DNA from: Arachnia propionica
GTDB lineage: Bacteria; Actinomycetota; Actinomycetes; Propionibacteriales; Propionibacteriaceae
Assembly: GCF_003932785.1 (NCBI RefSeq)
Contig: NZ_RQYT01000002.1
Span: 121,170 to 185,169 of the forward strand
Direction of reading: 5' to 3'
Length of the DNA: 64,000 nucleotides
Below, piece by piece: positions 15,841 through 25,523 of this stretch. The first letter of the stretch is position 1. Each line of letters begins with the position of its first letter. The notes beneath the pieces are model-generated. The model was not told where the DNA came from, made no database searches, and saw nothing but the letters and a program-made list of their open reading frames with translations. Position numbers and translations under genes: made by a program.

Positions 15841-18800
15841 TCAGTTCGCATTGAAGTACTTGGCCTGCGGATGGTGCACGACGAGGGCGTCGGTCGACTG
15901 TTCCGGATGGAGCTGGAGCTCCTCCGACAGTTCCACCCCGATCCTCGCGGGGTCGAGGAGCTCGACGAGGAGCCGTCGATCCTCCATGTTCGGGCATGCG
16001 GGATACCCGAAGGAGTAGCGGGAGCCGCGGTAGGCCTGGTCCCGGATCGCAGCCTCGACGCCCCCCTCCTGATCGGCGAAGCCGAGCTCGGTGCGGATCC
16101 GATGGTGCCAGTACTCGGCCAGGGCCTCCGTGAGTTGCACCGAGAGGCCGTGCAGCTCCAGGTACTCGCGGTAGTGGTTCCCCTCGAACAGGCGCTGGGC
16201 CCCGCGCGCCACCTCCGAGCCCATCGTCACCAACTGCATGGCGAAGGTGTCGGGCCCGTGCTCGGCGGCCTCCTCGGCGTTTCGGAAGAAGTCCGCGAGG
16301 CAGAGGCGCGAGTCGCGACGCTGACGGGGGAACTCGAAACGTGCCACCTCCCGCTCGGGATCGTCGGCCGAACCAAGGATGAGGGTGTTGCCCTCGGAGT
16401 GGGCGGGAAGGTAGCCGTAGACGACGGAGAAGTTCGCCAGCTGCTCGGTGGAGATCCGGTCCAGCCACATCCGCAGCCGGGGTTCCCCCTCCGTCGCGAC
16501 GAGTTCATCGTAGCTGGGACCGTCCTTGCCCGGTTTGAGTCCCCACTGCCCCAGGAAGGTCGCGCGGCGGTCCAGCCATCTCGCGACCTCCAGCACCGGC
16601 ACTCCCTTGACGACGCGGGTGCCCCAGAACGGCGGGGTGGGGACGTCGATGCCCCGGGCGACGTCCTCGGAGACGCGGGTGTCGATCTCGGTCGCTTCCT
16701 CGAGGTGGACCTTCGCGTAACGGCGTTTGCGTGGTTCGGGCAGCGCTGCGCCCGGTACGCCCTGCTTGACCGCCATGACGGCGTCCATGAGTGCCAGGCC
16801 CTCGAAGGCGTCGCGGGCGTAGCGGACCTCACCGTCGAACATGTCGTTGAGGTCATGTTCGACGAAGGCGCGGGTCAGGGCTGCCCCTCCCAGGAGGACG
16901 GGGTACTTCTCGGCGAGACCGAGTCGGTTCATCTCCGCCAGGTTGTCCTTCATCACCAGTGTTGACTTCACCAGGAGCCCGGACATGCCGATGGCGTCAG
17001 CCCCGTGTTCCTCCGCCGCATCGATGATGGCCTGGATCGGCTGCTTGATGCCGATGTTGATGACGGTGTAGCCGTTGTTGGACACGATGATGTCGACGAG
17101 GTTCTTGCCGATGTCGTGGACGTCGCCACGCACCGTCGCCAGCACGAGGGTTCCCTTGCCGGAACCGCCGTCCACCTTGTCCATGTGTGGTTCGAGATGC
17201 GCGACGGCGGTCTTCATGACCTCCGCGGACTGCAGCACGAACGGCAACTGCATGGCGCCCGATCCGAACAGTTCGCCGACGACCTTCATCCCGGCGAGCA
17301 GATCCTCGTTGATGATGTCGAGGGCGGGCTTCTCGACGAGCGCCGCGTCCAGGTCCGCCGCCAGGCCCTTGGCCTCGCCGTCGATGATGCGGCGCCGCAG
17401 CCGCTCCGTCAGCGGTAGCGCGGCGAGCTCCGCGGCCCGCGACGCCCTGACGGACGAGGCGGTGACGCCCTCGAAGAGTTCCAGGAAACGGGTCAGCGGA
17501 TCGTAGCCGTCCGCCCTGCGGTCCCAGACGAGGTCCAGGGCCACCTGGCGCTGCTCCTCGGGGATGCGTTCCATCGGCAGGATCTTCGCGGAGTGGACGA
17601 TGGCCGAATCCAGACCTGCTGCGATGCACTCGTGGAGGAACACCGAGTTCAGCACCATGCGGGCGGCCGGATTCAGCCCGAAGGAGACGTTGGAGACCCC
17701 CAGCGTGGTGCGGACCCGCGGGTAGCGGCGCTTCAGCTCCCGGATGGCCTCGATGGTCTCGATCCCGTCCCGGCGGGTCTCCTCCTGTCCGGTGGCGATG
17801 GGGAATGTGAGGCAGTCGACGAGGATGTCGCCGACGTCCATGCCCCAGACCCCGGTGAGCTCGTCGATGAGTCGGGAGGCGACACGCACTTTCCACTCGG
17901 CGGTGCGGGCCTGGCCCTCCTCGTCGATGGTCAGCGCCACGACGGCTGCGCCGTGTTCGGCCACCAGCGGCATGATCCGCCCGAAGCGTGATTCGGGCCC
18001 ATCCCCGTCCTCGTAGTTGACCGAGTTGATGACGCAGCGTCCGGGCAGCTTCTCCAGGCCGGCGCGCAGCACCTCGGGCTCGGTTGAGTCGATGACCACG
18101 GGCAGGGTCACGGCCGTGGCGAGACGTCCCGCCAACTCCGTCATGTCGGCCACACCGTCGCGGCCCACGTAGTCGACGCACAGGTCCATCACGTGCGCCC
18201 CGTCCCTCGCCTGGTTCCTGGCGATCTCCACGCACTCGTCCCAGTTCCCGGCCAGCATCGCCTCACGGAACGCCTTGGATCCGTTCGCGTTGGTGCGTTC
18301 CCCGATGTTGAGGAAGGCCAGGTCCTGATGGAAGGGAACCTCGACGTACAGCGACGATGCAGAACGCTCACCCTCGGCCCGGCGCGCGGGCACCTCACGG
18401 CCACTGCACCGCTCGGCGAGCAGTCGGATGTGCTCCGGGGTGGTGCCGCAACACCCTCCGACGATGCTCAGCCCGTACTCGGCGACGAAGGTCTCGACGG
18501 CCTCGGCCATGGGCAGCGGCTGCAGCGGGTAGACGGCCCCCGAGGGCGTCAGCTCCGGCAGCCCAGCGTTCGGCATGGCGCCGATCCCACAGGAGGCGTG
18601 CCGGGACAGGTGCCGCAGGTGTTCACTCATCTCCGCCGGACCGGTCGCGCAGTTCAGGCCGATGACGTCGACGCCCAGCGCCTCCAGGCTCGCCCGTGCG
18701 GCGCCGATCTCGGATCCGAGCAGCATGGCACCGGTGGTCTCGACGGTCACGTTGACGAGGATCGGCAGGTCGACACAGGCCGCGGCCCGTGCCCGTTTCG

Positions 18801-19314
18801 CCGCGATCACGGCGGCCTTGGCCTGCAGGAGGTCCTGGCAGGTCTCGATCTGGACGGCGTCGATGCCACCGCGGATCATGGCGGCGACCTGCCGTTCGTA
18901 CGCGTCGCGCAATTGGGCGAACCCAACGTGTCCGAGGGTCGGCAGCTTCGTACCCGGCCCCATCGACCCGAGCACGAAACGTGGCTTGTCGGTGAACTCA
19001 TCCGCGACTCCCCGGGCGATCCGGGCCCCCGCCTCCGCGAGTTCCTCGAGCCGGTGGACGATGTCGTACTCCCCCAGGGCGGCCAGGTTGGTCCCGAAGG
19101 TGTTGGTCTCCACGCAGTCGGAGCCGGCCTCGAGATAGGCACGGTGCACGGCCGCGACGACGTCCGGACGCGTGACGTTGAGGACCTCGTTGCAGCCCTC
19201 GAGTCCTTGGAAGTCCCGTTCGAGGTCGAGGTCGTCGTGGCTCTGCAGCATGGTGCCCATGGCACCGTCCGCCACGAGGACACGAGAGTTCAGCAGGTCA
19301 CGCAGTGTGGTCAC
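15841..19314 (-). CDS. metH: Cobalamin-dependent methionine synthase
   Basis: The 1157-residue enzyme methylates homocysteine from 5-methyltetrahydrofolate through methylcobalamin. Domains in order: a homocysteine-binding barrel (about 1-320) with zinc cysteines in GLNCATGP and GGCCGTTPEH; a pterin-binding barrel (about 340-620) starting NIGERTNANGSKAFREAM; a cap and B12 domain (about 640-880) with DVHDIGKN near residue 732 providing the lower ligand histidine; and an activation domain with SFGYPACPN near the end. All four parts are intact. It follows nudC by 11 bases, leaving no room for a cobalamin riboswitch in front. Confidence 0.96.
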   Translation of the reverse strand: MTTLRDLLNSRVLVADGAMGTMLQSHDDLDLERDFQGLEGCNEVLNVTRPDVVAAVHRAYLEAGSDCVETNTFGTNLAALGEYDIVHRLEELAEAGARIARGVADEFTDKPRFVLGSMGPGTKLPTLGHVGFAQLRDAYERQVAAMIRGGIDAVQIETCQDLLQAKAAVIAAKRARAAACVDLPILVNVTVETTGAMLLGSEIGAARASLEALGVDVIGLNCATGPAEMSEHLRHLSRHASCGIGAMPNAGLPELTPSGAVYPLQPLPMAEAVETFVAEYGLSIVGGCCGTTPEHIRLLAERCSGREVPARRAEGERSASSLYVEVPFHQDLAFLNIGERTNANGSKAFREAMLAGNWDECVEIARNQARDGAHVMDLCVDYVGRDGVADMTELAGRLATAVTLPVVIDSTEPEVLRAGLEKLPGRCVINSVNYEDGDGPESRFGRIMPLVAEHGAAVVALTIDEEGQARTAEWKVRVASRLIDELTGVWGMDVGDILVDCLTFPIATGQEETRRDGIETIEAIRELKRRYPRVRTTLGVSNVSFGLNPAARMVLNSVFLHECIAAGLDSAIVHSAKILPMERIPEEQRQVALDLVWDRRADGYDPLTRFLELFEGVTASSVRASRAAELAALPLTERLRRRIIDGEAKGLAADLDAALVEKPALDIINEDLLAGMKVVGELFGSGAMQLPFVLQSAEVMKTAVAHLEPHMDKVDGGSGKGTLVLATVRGDVHDIGKNLVDIIVSNNGYTVINIGIKQPIQAIIDAAEEHGADAIGMSGLLVKSTLVMKDNLAEMNRLGLAEKYPVLLGGAALTRAFVEHDLNDMFDGEVRYARDAFEGLALMDAVMAVKQGVPGAALPEPRKRRYAKVHLEEATEIDTRVSEDVARGIDVPTPPFWGTRVVKGVPVLEVARWLDRRATFLGQWGLKPGKDGPSYDELVATEGEPRLRMWLDRISTEQLANFSVVYGYLPAHSEGNTLILGSADDPEREVARFEFPRQRRDSRLCLADFFRNAEEAAEHGPDTFAMQLVTMGSEVARGAQRLFEGNHYREYLELHGLSVQLTEALAEYWHHRIRTELGFADQEGGVEAAIRDQAYRGSRYSFGYPACPNMEDRRLLVELLDPARIGVELSEELQLHPEQSTDALVVHHPQAKYFNAN

Positions 19315-19325
19315 GGGCGGTCATC

Positions 19326-20156
19326 CTACCCGGCTGAGCCCAGCCAGCCCTGAATCAGCTGGTGGGCCAACGACATGGGGCCGGGAAGACTGAGCTCCCC
19401 TCGTTCCAGCGCACGCCGGACCTCCTCCCGGGTGTGGAAGGCCCCCCAGTCGAGTTCCCGACGATCAAGGGCGAGGTCATGCGCGTCCGCGACGGCGGTG
19501 AAGCCGAGCATGAGGGAGCGCGGGAACGGCCAGGGCTGGGATGCGACATAGGTCACGGCGCTGACGTGGAGCCCTGTCTCCTCGAGCAGTTCCCGGTGCA
19601 CGGCCTGTTCAGCCGACTCCCCCGCCTCCACGAAGCCGGCCTGCACCGAGACCCGGGCCTCAGGCCAGCTCGGCGCGTGGGTGAGCAGCAGCCGGTCGTC
19701 TTCATCGGTCACCGCAACGATGACCGCCGGGTCGGTACGGGGAAAGACCTGCGTGCCGCAGAAATGACACCGCCGGCTGGCGCCGAGTCGCTCCGGTACG
19801 GTGGCCTGGCCGCACCGGGGGCAGCTGGGGTGTTCCTCATGCCACTGGACGAGTGCCAGCCCGGCGAAGAGGAGCTGACACAGCTCTGGTGCGACATCGC
19901 GATGCCGCGGATCAACGCCACGATCAGCATCGGTGAGGACCCACCAGTGATCCTCACCCACCCGGCCGAGAAGGATCGCCCCGACTGCCAGGTCCTCGTC
20001 GGCGAGTTCGGTGACGTGTGGCTGCTCCCCCGCCATCGCGACCTTCCCCGTGGGGGTCAGATGCAGGCATCGGTTCCGGCCGCCCGCGGGTGACGGGTGG
20101 GTGGCACGTAACGGATCGAGGCGGTCGAGCAGGGACGGGTTCTGCCAGTGCGTCAC
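19326..20156 (-). CDS. nudC: NAD+ diphosphatase / NAD-decapping hydrolase
   Basis: The 276-residue protein has the NudC layout: a variable N-terminal half, a four-cysteine zinc motif (CPRCG near 113 and CHFCG near 130), then the Nudix box GFVEAGESAEQAVHRELLEE near residue 173, continuing TG. SQPWPFPRS follows, the motif that separates NudC from other Nudix enzymes. It hydrolyses NAD(H) and can remove NAD caps from RNA. It lies between the sortase gene (10 bases upstream) and metH, and may be cotranscribed with the pilus genes. Confidence 0.94.
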   Translation of the reverse strand: MTHWQNPSLLDRLDPLRATHPSPAGGRNRCLHLTPTGKVAMAGEQPHVTELADEDLAVGAILLGRVGEDHWWVLTDADRGVDPRHRDVAPELCQLLFAGLALVQWHEEHPSCPRCGQATVPERLGASRRCHFCGTQVFPRTDPAVIVAVTDEDDRLLLTHAPSWPEARVSVQAGFVEAGESAEQAVHRELLEETGLHVSAVTYVASQPWPFPRSLMLGFTAVADAHDLALDRRELDWGAFHTREEVRRALERGELSLPGPMSLAHQLIQGWLGSAG

Positions 20157-20165
20157 CTCTGCACC

Positions 20166-21062
20166 CTACTCAGCAGGCCGGGCGTCGCGGTAGCCCGCAC
20201 GCCAGACGAACCCGATGGTGGCGAGCACGGTACCGATGGACAGGAGGGCCCACCAAGGGAATCGGGGCAGCTCGGAGCTCTTCAACGCGGCGGCCCTGTC
20301 CTCCTCCGGGGTCGGGAGGATGCGTTCCCCCGTCACCAGGATTCGATGGGAGTTGATGCCGAGTGGGGTGCACGTCACCAGCGTCACGAGGTCACGACCC
20401 TCCTGGGCACGCAGCGCCTGGGAATCCTCGGGTGCGACCACCTGGGTCTGCTGCACCTCGTACACCAGCACCTCGCCGAAGGTCTCGAGGGTGAACCTGT
20501 CACCGACCTCGACCCGATCCAGGTCGGTGAACATGCTGGCCTCCGCCAGGCCCCGGTGGGCGGTGATGACGGCATGGCTGGAGGCCCCACCCACCGGAAG
20601 GGACGTCCCTCGGAGATGGCCGGCACCTCGCAGCAGGGTGAGATCCGCGGTGCCGTGATACACCGGCAGATCGACGTCGACATCAGGAATCCTGATCCGT
20701 GACATGATCTCGGCCGGTCCGTTGAGCAGGGACCAGTACTCGCTGCCGGTCTCATCCCCGGCTCCCGTCGGCACGTGGGTGTTGGCCTCGACGAGTGCGC
20801 CGAACTGCAGCTGTTCGTTGTATCGGCGTGCTGCACCCAACGCTTCGTCGGGAGACGGGACCTCACCTCGGTTCGCCGCTGACTCGGCCAGGAGTTGCTG
20901 GTTGTACGACTCGATGAGCCGTGACTGGGAGTACTGGTGCAGCCAGGATGCCGCGGGGGTGTAACTGAGGAGACCGGTCCCGATGAGCACACAGGCGGCA
21001 GCCGCCCACGTGACGAGGCTGGGACGCCAACCTCGCCCACCTCCCCCGGAACCGGTCCCCAT
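20166..21062 (-). CDS. srtC: Class C (pilus-assembly) sortase
   Basis: The 298-residue membrane protein has an N-terminal helix (about 15-35) and a C-terminal helix (about 268-290), as in pilin-polymerising sortases. The catalytic residues are H169 (TAHRGL), C231 (TLVTCTPLGINSHR) and R240. The lid that covers the active site in class C enzymes normally contains a DP(W/F/Y) motif. I see only DETGSEYW around residues 103-110, so the lid may be unusual. The gene comes directly after the two pilin genes, which are its probable substrates. It acts outside the membrane, linking pilin subunits through lysines. Confidence 0.93.
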   Translation of the reverse strand: MGTGSGGGGRGWRPSLVTWAAAACVLIGTGLLSYTPAASWLHQYSQSRLIESYNQQLLAESAANRGEVPSPDEALGAARRYNEQLQFGALVEANTHVPTGAGDETGSEYWSLLNGPAEIMSRIRIPDVDVDLPVYHGTADLTLLRGAGHLRGTSLPVGGASSHAVITAHRGLAEASMFTDLDRVEVGDRFTLETFGEVLVYEVQQTQVVAPEDSQALRAQEGRDLVTLVTCTPLGINSHRILVTGERILPTPEEDRAAALKSSELPRFPWWALLSIGTVLATIGFVWRAGYRDARPAE

Positions 21063-21068
21063 CGTGGA

Positions 21069-22481
21069 TCAACGCTTGCGTCGTGACGACAGGCGGCCGA
21101 CAACGACGACGGCGAGGGCAACGACGAACATGCCGACCCCTCCGGCGATGAGTGCGACCTGGCCGACCCCACCGGTCATCGGCAGCTGCGGGATGTTCTG
21201 CTTGGTGTTCGGCACGGGCTTGTAGTTCGTGTTGCCTCCCTCGGTGGTGATGCCACCGCCGACGACCGTCTCCCCGGGCACGATGGTGATCTCCTTCGGC
21301 GCCGCATCGAGGGTGTAGCCGGAGGGAGCCGCGGTCTCGACGAGGTGGTAGACGCCGGGGCGCAGCGCCGGAACGGTCGCGGCTCCGGTCGCATCCGTGG
21401 TCAGGGTGGTCACGACGGTGGCGCAGTGCGCCTCGAGGCAAAGGTTGAACTGGGCACCCTTGAGGGCCTTGTTGTTCGAGGGGTCGAACTTGTGGAGCTT
21501 GAGCTGGCCCCATGTGGTCTGGGCCGTCCTCTCCACGGAGACGTTGCCGTTGACCTCGAAGGTGGCGGTGTTGGTGAAGACACCTCGGGTGGCCCGGGCG
21601 ACGTCATCGACGTTGGTGGTGATGGTCGTGACGACCTTCGCGCCCGGGTTGGCGTTGAGTTTGGCGAGACCGGGAGGGTTGAAGGTGCAGACCACAGCGG
21701 TGGTGCAGGTGACATCGCTGCCGAGCTCGAGTTGTTCGCCGGTGGACAGCTGGACGCTCGTGCTCACGTGGGCCAGGCCCGCCGGAAGGTTGTCGGTGAC
21801 GACGTAGCGGTCCACCTGCGTGTTCTGTCCCTTCAGGGGGATGTCCGTTGTCACCTTCCAGACGACGTTCTGCCCGAGGTAGCCGATCGTGGCGGGGTCG
21901 TCGGTGACGGTCTTCTCGATTCCCGCGACGGAGTTCTTCGGGTAGACGTGGACGTCGTAGTTCCACTCGTTGTTGGTGACGTAGGGCAAGGTCACCAGGA
22001 AGGGGCGGCTGCCCAGGACGACGCCGGTGTTCGGAGCGCCGGTGTTCGACTCGACCACCAGGTACAGGCCGATCTCGAGTCCTTCGAACGTGGCCAGACC
22101 GCCCCGCTCGGTGATCTTGGTCTGCCTGAGCTCGGTGCCGTATCCAGGGATGATCGTGCCGGATTCAGGGGCCTGGATGCCGGCCACCTGATCCCACCCC
22201 TGAGAGGTCGTGAGATCCAGACCCGTGACCTTGTAGAGCTCGAAGGTCACCCCGTCGATGGGGGTGCAATCGGTCTGCTGTTCAGCACCGGTGGCAGGCG
22301 CCCCCGGTGCCTGTGGCTGGACGCACTTGTGGAGGGTGAGCCGCATGCCCCCCACCGGCGGTTTGATGTTACCTGGGCCGGGCTCATCGGCCCGAGCTGG
22401 GGCGGCCCAGCTGAGCATCGCCATGGCGAGTGCTCCGGCTGCGGCGAGCAGGCGCACCCCCGTGATCCTGCGTGTCTTCAT
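21069..22481 (-). CDS. Backbone pilin, LPMTG-anchored (SpaA/FimA-like)
   Basis: From the ATG at 22481 the product has 471 residues. A signal peptide ends near ARADE. The pilin motif WNYDVHVYPKN puts the polymerising lysine at K182. An isopeptide E-box lies in YHLVETAAPSGY (E383). The sorting signal is LPMTG at 434-438, then a hydrophobic helix and RRKR tail. Cna-B-type domains fill the middle. This is the major shaft subunit polymerised by the adjacent sortase. The chosen start overlaps the tip pilin stop (ATGA) and has AAGGGA before it. It resembles Actinomyces and Corynebacterium fimbrial shaft proteins. Confidence 0.93.
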   Translation of the reverse strand: MKTRRITGVRLLAAAGALAMAMLSWAAPARADEPGPGNIKPPVGGMRLTLHKCVQPQAPGAPATGAEQQTDCTPIDGVTFELYKVTGLDLTTSQGWDQVAGIQAPESGTIIPGYGTELRQTKITERGGLATFEGLEIGLYLVVESNTGAPNTGVVLGSRPFLVTLPYVTNNEWNYDVHVYPKNSVAGIEKTVTDDPATIGYLGQNVVWKVTTDIPLKGQNTQVDRYVVTDNLPAGLAHVSTSVQLSTGEQLELGSDVTCTTAVVCTFNPPGLAKLNANPGAKVVTTITTNVDDVARATRGVFTNTATFEVNGNVSVERTAQTTWGQLKLHKFDPSNNKALKGAQFNLCLEAHCATVVTTLTTDATGAATVPALRPGVYHLVETAAPSGYTLDAAPKEITIVPGETVVGGGITTEGGNTNYKPVPNTKQNIPQLPMTGGVGQVALIAGGVGMFVVALAVVVVGRLSSRRKR

Positions 22482-25408
22482 GGTTTTCCCTTCACTGTGT
22501 GAGATGACCGACGAGGGAAGCCCCTCCATCGGGAAGTCAGGAGCGCAGCGGCGATCCCGAGGAAGATCCCGCCGCCGATGAGATAGGTGTCGGCCGCGGT
22601 ACCACCGGTGAGCGGCAGCACCGGGACCGGGGCCTTCATGTTGCTGAACGCGGCGTCGATCGTGTGGTTCAGGTGGGCGGCGTCGATGTCCACACTCTCC
22701 TCACGGGTACTGACCAAGTAGCCGAGTGGCGCCCGTGTCTCCCGCAGGTTCCAGGTGCCCCAGGCCAGGCCATCGACCCTGAATCCTCCTGCCGAGGGAT
22801 CCTTGTCACTGCCCGCACAAGCCGACGCGTCATCCGCGACGCAGTCCTCGACCCCATGGGTCTGCCCACCGGGGCCCCGCAGTTCGAAGTGAGCTCCCGC
22901 GAGGGGCTCGCCCGTGTCAGCATCGATCTTCCGCCAGACGAGGCTTCCAGGGAGGCGCTCATTGGTGATCGGGCCGAGGTCGAGGGGGCCGACTGCAGCA
23001 TCAGCGGTCAGCGTGACCTGTCGCGGCACCGTCAACGGTCGATACCCCTGTGGGGCCGTCGTCTCGACGAGCTCATGTCTGCCCCAAGCCACCGATCCCA
23101 GCTGGAAGTACCCCTCACGGTGATCGAGATCGTGGTTGAGGCAGGAGGACGGTGATGGGCCGACGCAGTCCTCGATGTCGAGAACCTGCTGGTCCCGCCC
23201 CCCGGTCAACCGCCATCTGGACCCACCAAGAACCACCCCGGTCACCGGATCTGTCTTGCTCCACGTGACCCCGGCAGGGCTGTCGACGTTGGTGTAGGTG
23301 ACCACTCCTGTGTTCTCATCCCACTGCGTTGCGGACAACCGGTAGCCCACGCCCTTGCCCGGTACCGCCTGCTCGGAGAACGTGAAGCCACCTGTGGCGG
23401 GGATGATGAACGTGTTGCGGGCCCCCACCGCCGTGGCCCCCGGCACCGTGCGAGTGGTGTCATTGGTCTCGCCACCGAAATCACCCGTTGCCGTGAGATT
23501 CCAGGAATCCGCCGAGTCGGGTTCATCGTCATACTGGCTCTGGACGTTCTTCACCAGGCTCATCAATCGATGATCCTCCCGGGCGCACGGGACCTCGGCG
23601 TCCTCGTCCCACCCCGACGCACTGCGCGGCATGCAGTCCACCCCGGCCTGTGGGTCACCGGTACCGCCGTGTTGTCCCCAGGCGATGTTTCCCAGGCGGC
23701 GATCCCCATCGTGGCGCAACCTCATCTGGTAGGTGATGACCACCGCCCCGCGGGCCGGCAAGGTGCCGTGCCACGAGATGATCCGCGTCGCCGGATCGTA
23801 TTGAGCCGGGTCAGTTGCCCTCCCGCCATCCACTGTCGTGGTGAGCGACCCGGCAAGGAAATCAGCGTCGTCGATGACACCGCTGAGATCATCGAAGACA
23901 TGCGCCTTGTAGCTGTCCACGAACGGGTCAAAGGAGATGTTGGTCCCTTCGACTCGATACGTGACGACATCGCCGCTGAATTTCTGCCCCTCCAAGGCAT
24001 CGGAGGATTTGCCGACCCGTAGTTCCGCGAGCATGAGTGCATAGGGGTGATCCTCGACCTCCCCCGTCGCCGTGAAACCGACGGGACTGGTCAATTCCTG
24101 CGCCGTGGCCGCTGCTCTCAATCGCAGATGGCTCGTCGCAGGTCCACCCGGCCTGCTGTTGCCCTCATAGGCGCTCACCGCATCCTCGGGAACCGTCCAT
24201 CTCAGGTCGATCTTTCCACCCGAGCAGGAGGCGATGTCGGAGGCCTCCCCCGCGTCGAAGGTCCCGTTCGAATTCCAGTCGATCCAGCCCCGCACGAATC
24301 CCGTTCCCGCACACAGGACGTTCTCCACCACCGGCAACCCCGGGGTGACCGGCCTCGGGTTGTGCTGCTCGAACCCGTCGTCTCCACCATCAGGATTCTG
24401 CGATGGCGCCAGATCAGGGGTGATCGAACTGCCCAACATGATCGGTGGTGCCGCCATCTCAGCCATCGACGTCGTGAAGGCATTGGTGGATCCTCTGGTC
24501 AACGCCGGACCCGACCAGGTGGGCTGGTACAGGGCCGCTGCGGTGCCATAGCTGGCAGGGGCGTCACCGAAATCGAGGTTCTGCACGACACCGATGGCGA
24601 CAGCACTGGTCCCCTCGCCCTGCACCGAGATGACGGCCGAGGTCACCCCGTTCTGCGGGGGGATCTTCATGAAGCCTACTGCCATGGGGCCTGAGGCACA
24701 GGCGGAGTTGCTCGGCTCCAACCGCAGCCGCTCCACGCCGCGCGCGGCCTCCAGCACGGCGATCGTGTGCTGGGTGCAGTTGCTGTCACGGTGTCTGTCG
24801 ATGATGTACCAATCCGTCGCCGGCGCGGCCTCGGCCTGGACGGAACCCACCCGGGCCCCCGCGCGGTTGCTGGACTCCGCATCAGCGAAAACAAGTCCAT
24901 CGAGAGGAACCGCCATTCCGCCTGAGGGCAGACCCGGCCCCTCGATACGTGAGGCACAGGAGATCTTGAATCTCACCAGAGCGCCCGGGGTGGTGTTGCT
25001 CAATCCGGACGACATGCGGTTGGCGCGTCCCGCACCTCCGATGTTGTAAAGATCATCAAGGCCATCCTGGCGGTATGAACCTGGCCGGTAGACGCGCATT
25101 TCTCGCCTGGCGCCCCCGTACCCGGTTCCTGAATCGGGCTGCGAGATCGTGCAGGTGTTGTGCACCTGGAACGCGCCAATGATTCTGGTCTCGGTTCTCG
25201 TCTCCCCCGAGGGCGAAATCGTTCGCCCGGGTGGAGCCGCCCCGGGCGTGTCGTCCATCCACTCGATCCAGTTGATGGAATTGAGGAATCGACCCACACC
25301 ACCGGTTGCGGTTCTGGCCTCGGAGGGCACGGGGAACAATGCGCCGAGAGTGATGATTGCGACAGCAATCAGAACCACCCAACGCCGTGAAAGCAGCGTC
25401 CCGCTCAT
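22478..25408 (-). CDS. Large surface adhesin / tip pilin, LPLTG-anchored
   Basis: The 976-residue protein has a signal peptide (cleavage near SEA). An N-terminal adhesin region opens with NSINWIEWMDD, like the CshA-type proteins of oral bacteria. A GEVED-type segment follows (NLDFGDAPASYGTA, later FTATGEVEDHPYALML). After an intermediate domain come two prealbumin-like Cna-B domains (WSKTDPVTG ... LVETTAPQGY and WRKIDADTG ... LRETRAPLGY), each with a close cysteine pair. The sorting signal is LPLTG at 931-935. Being first in the operon and by far the longest, it is the likely tip subunit. What it binds is unknown. Confidence 0.88.
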   Translation of the reverse strand: MSGTLLSRRWVVLIAVAIITLGALFPVPSEARTATGGVGRFLNSINWIEWMDDTPGAAPPGRTISPSGETRTETRIIGAFQVHNTCTISQPDSGTGYGGARREMRVYRPGSYRQDGLDDLYNIGGAGRANRMSSGLSNTTPGALVRFKISCASRIEGPGLPSGGMAVPLDGLVFADAESSNRAGARVGSVQAEAAPATDWYIIDRHRDSNCTQHTIAVLEAARGVERLRLEPSNSACASGPMAVGFMKIPPQNGVTSAVISVQGEGTSAVAIGVVQNLDFGDAPASYGTAAALYQPTWSGPALTRGSTNAFTTSMAEMAAPPIMLGSSITPDLAPSQNPDGGDDGFEQHNPRPVTPGLPVVENVLCAGTGFVRGWIDWNSNGTFDAGEASDIASCSGGKIDLRWTVPEDAVSAYEGNSRPGGPATSHLRLRAAATAQELTSPVGFTATGEVEDHPYALMLAELRVGKSSDALEGQKFSGDVVTYRVEGTNISFDPFVDSYKAHVFDDLSGVIDDADFLAGSLTTTVDGGRATDPAQYDPATRIISWHGTLPARGAVVITYQMRLRHDGDRRLGNIAWGQHGGTGDPQAGVDCMPRSASGWDEDAEVPCAREDHRLMSLVKNVQSQYDDEPDSADSWNLTATGDFGGETNDTTRTVPGATAVGARNTFIIPATGGFTFSEQAVPGKGVGYRLSATQWDENTGVVTYTNVDSPAGVTWSKTDPVTGVVLGGSRWRLTGGRDQQVLDIEDCVGPSPSSCLNHDLDHREGYFQLGSVAWGRHELVETTAPQGYRPLTVPRQVTLTADAAVGPLDLGPITNERLPGSLVWRKIDADTGEPLAGAHFELRGPGGQTHGVEDCVADDASACAGSDKDPSAGGFRVDGLAWGTWNLRETRAPLGYLVSTREESVDIDAAHLNHTIDAAFSNMKAPVPVLPLTGGTAADTYLIGGGIFLGIAAALLTSRWRGFPRRSSHTVKGKP

Positions 25409-25440
25409 TCCCCCCCTTTCCCCAAGGTGCAGCCCAGAAG

Positions 25441-25468
25441 GCTATAACCTCATTGACACGCCCCGCAA
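25441..25468 (-). promoter_or_regulatory. Candidate promoter of the pilus operon
   Basis: TTGCGG (25463-25468) and TATAGC (25441-25446) on the minus strand are 16 bases apart and would start transcription about 25 bases before the tip pilin ATG. A purine-rich ribosome binding site (AAAGGGGGG) precedes that ATG. The boxes are only moderate matches. Confidence 0.35.
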
Positions 25469-25523
25469 CCTGCCGAAAGTGAATCAAGTGGCCACTGGTC
25501 GTTCACCTCCGTAGACTGAAGGA

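Noticed and set aside
19315..19325. Cobalamin or SAM riboswitch in front of metH or metK
   Set aside because: metH has 11 bases upstream and metK overlaps rpoZ, so there is no space for either.
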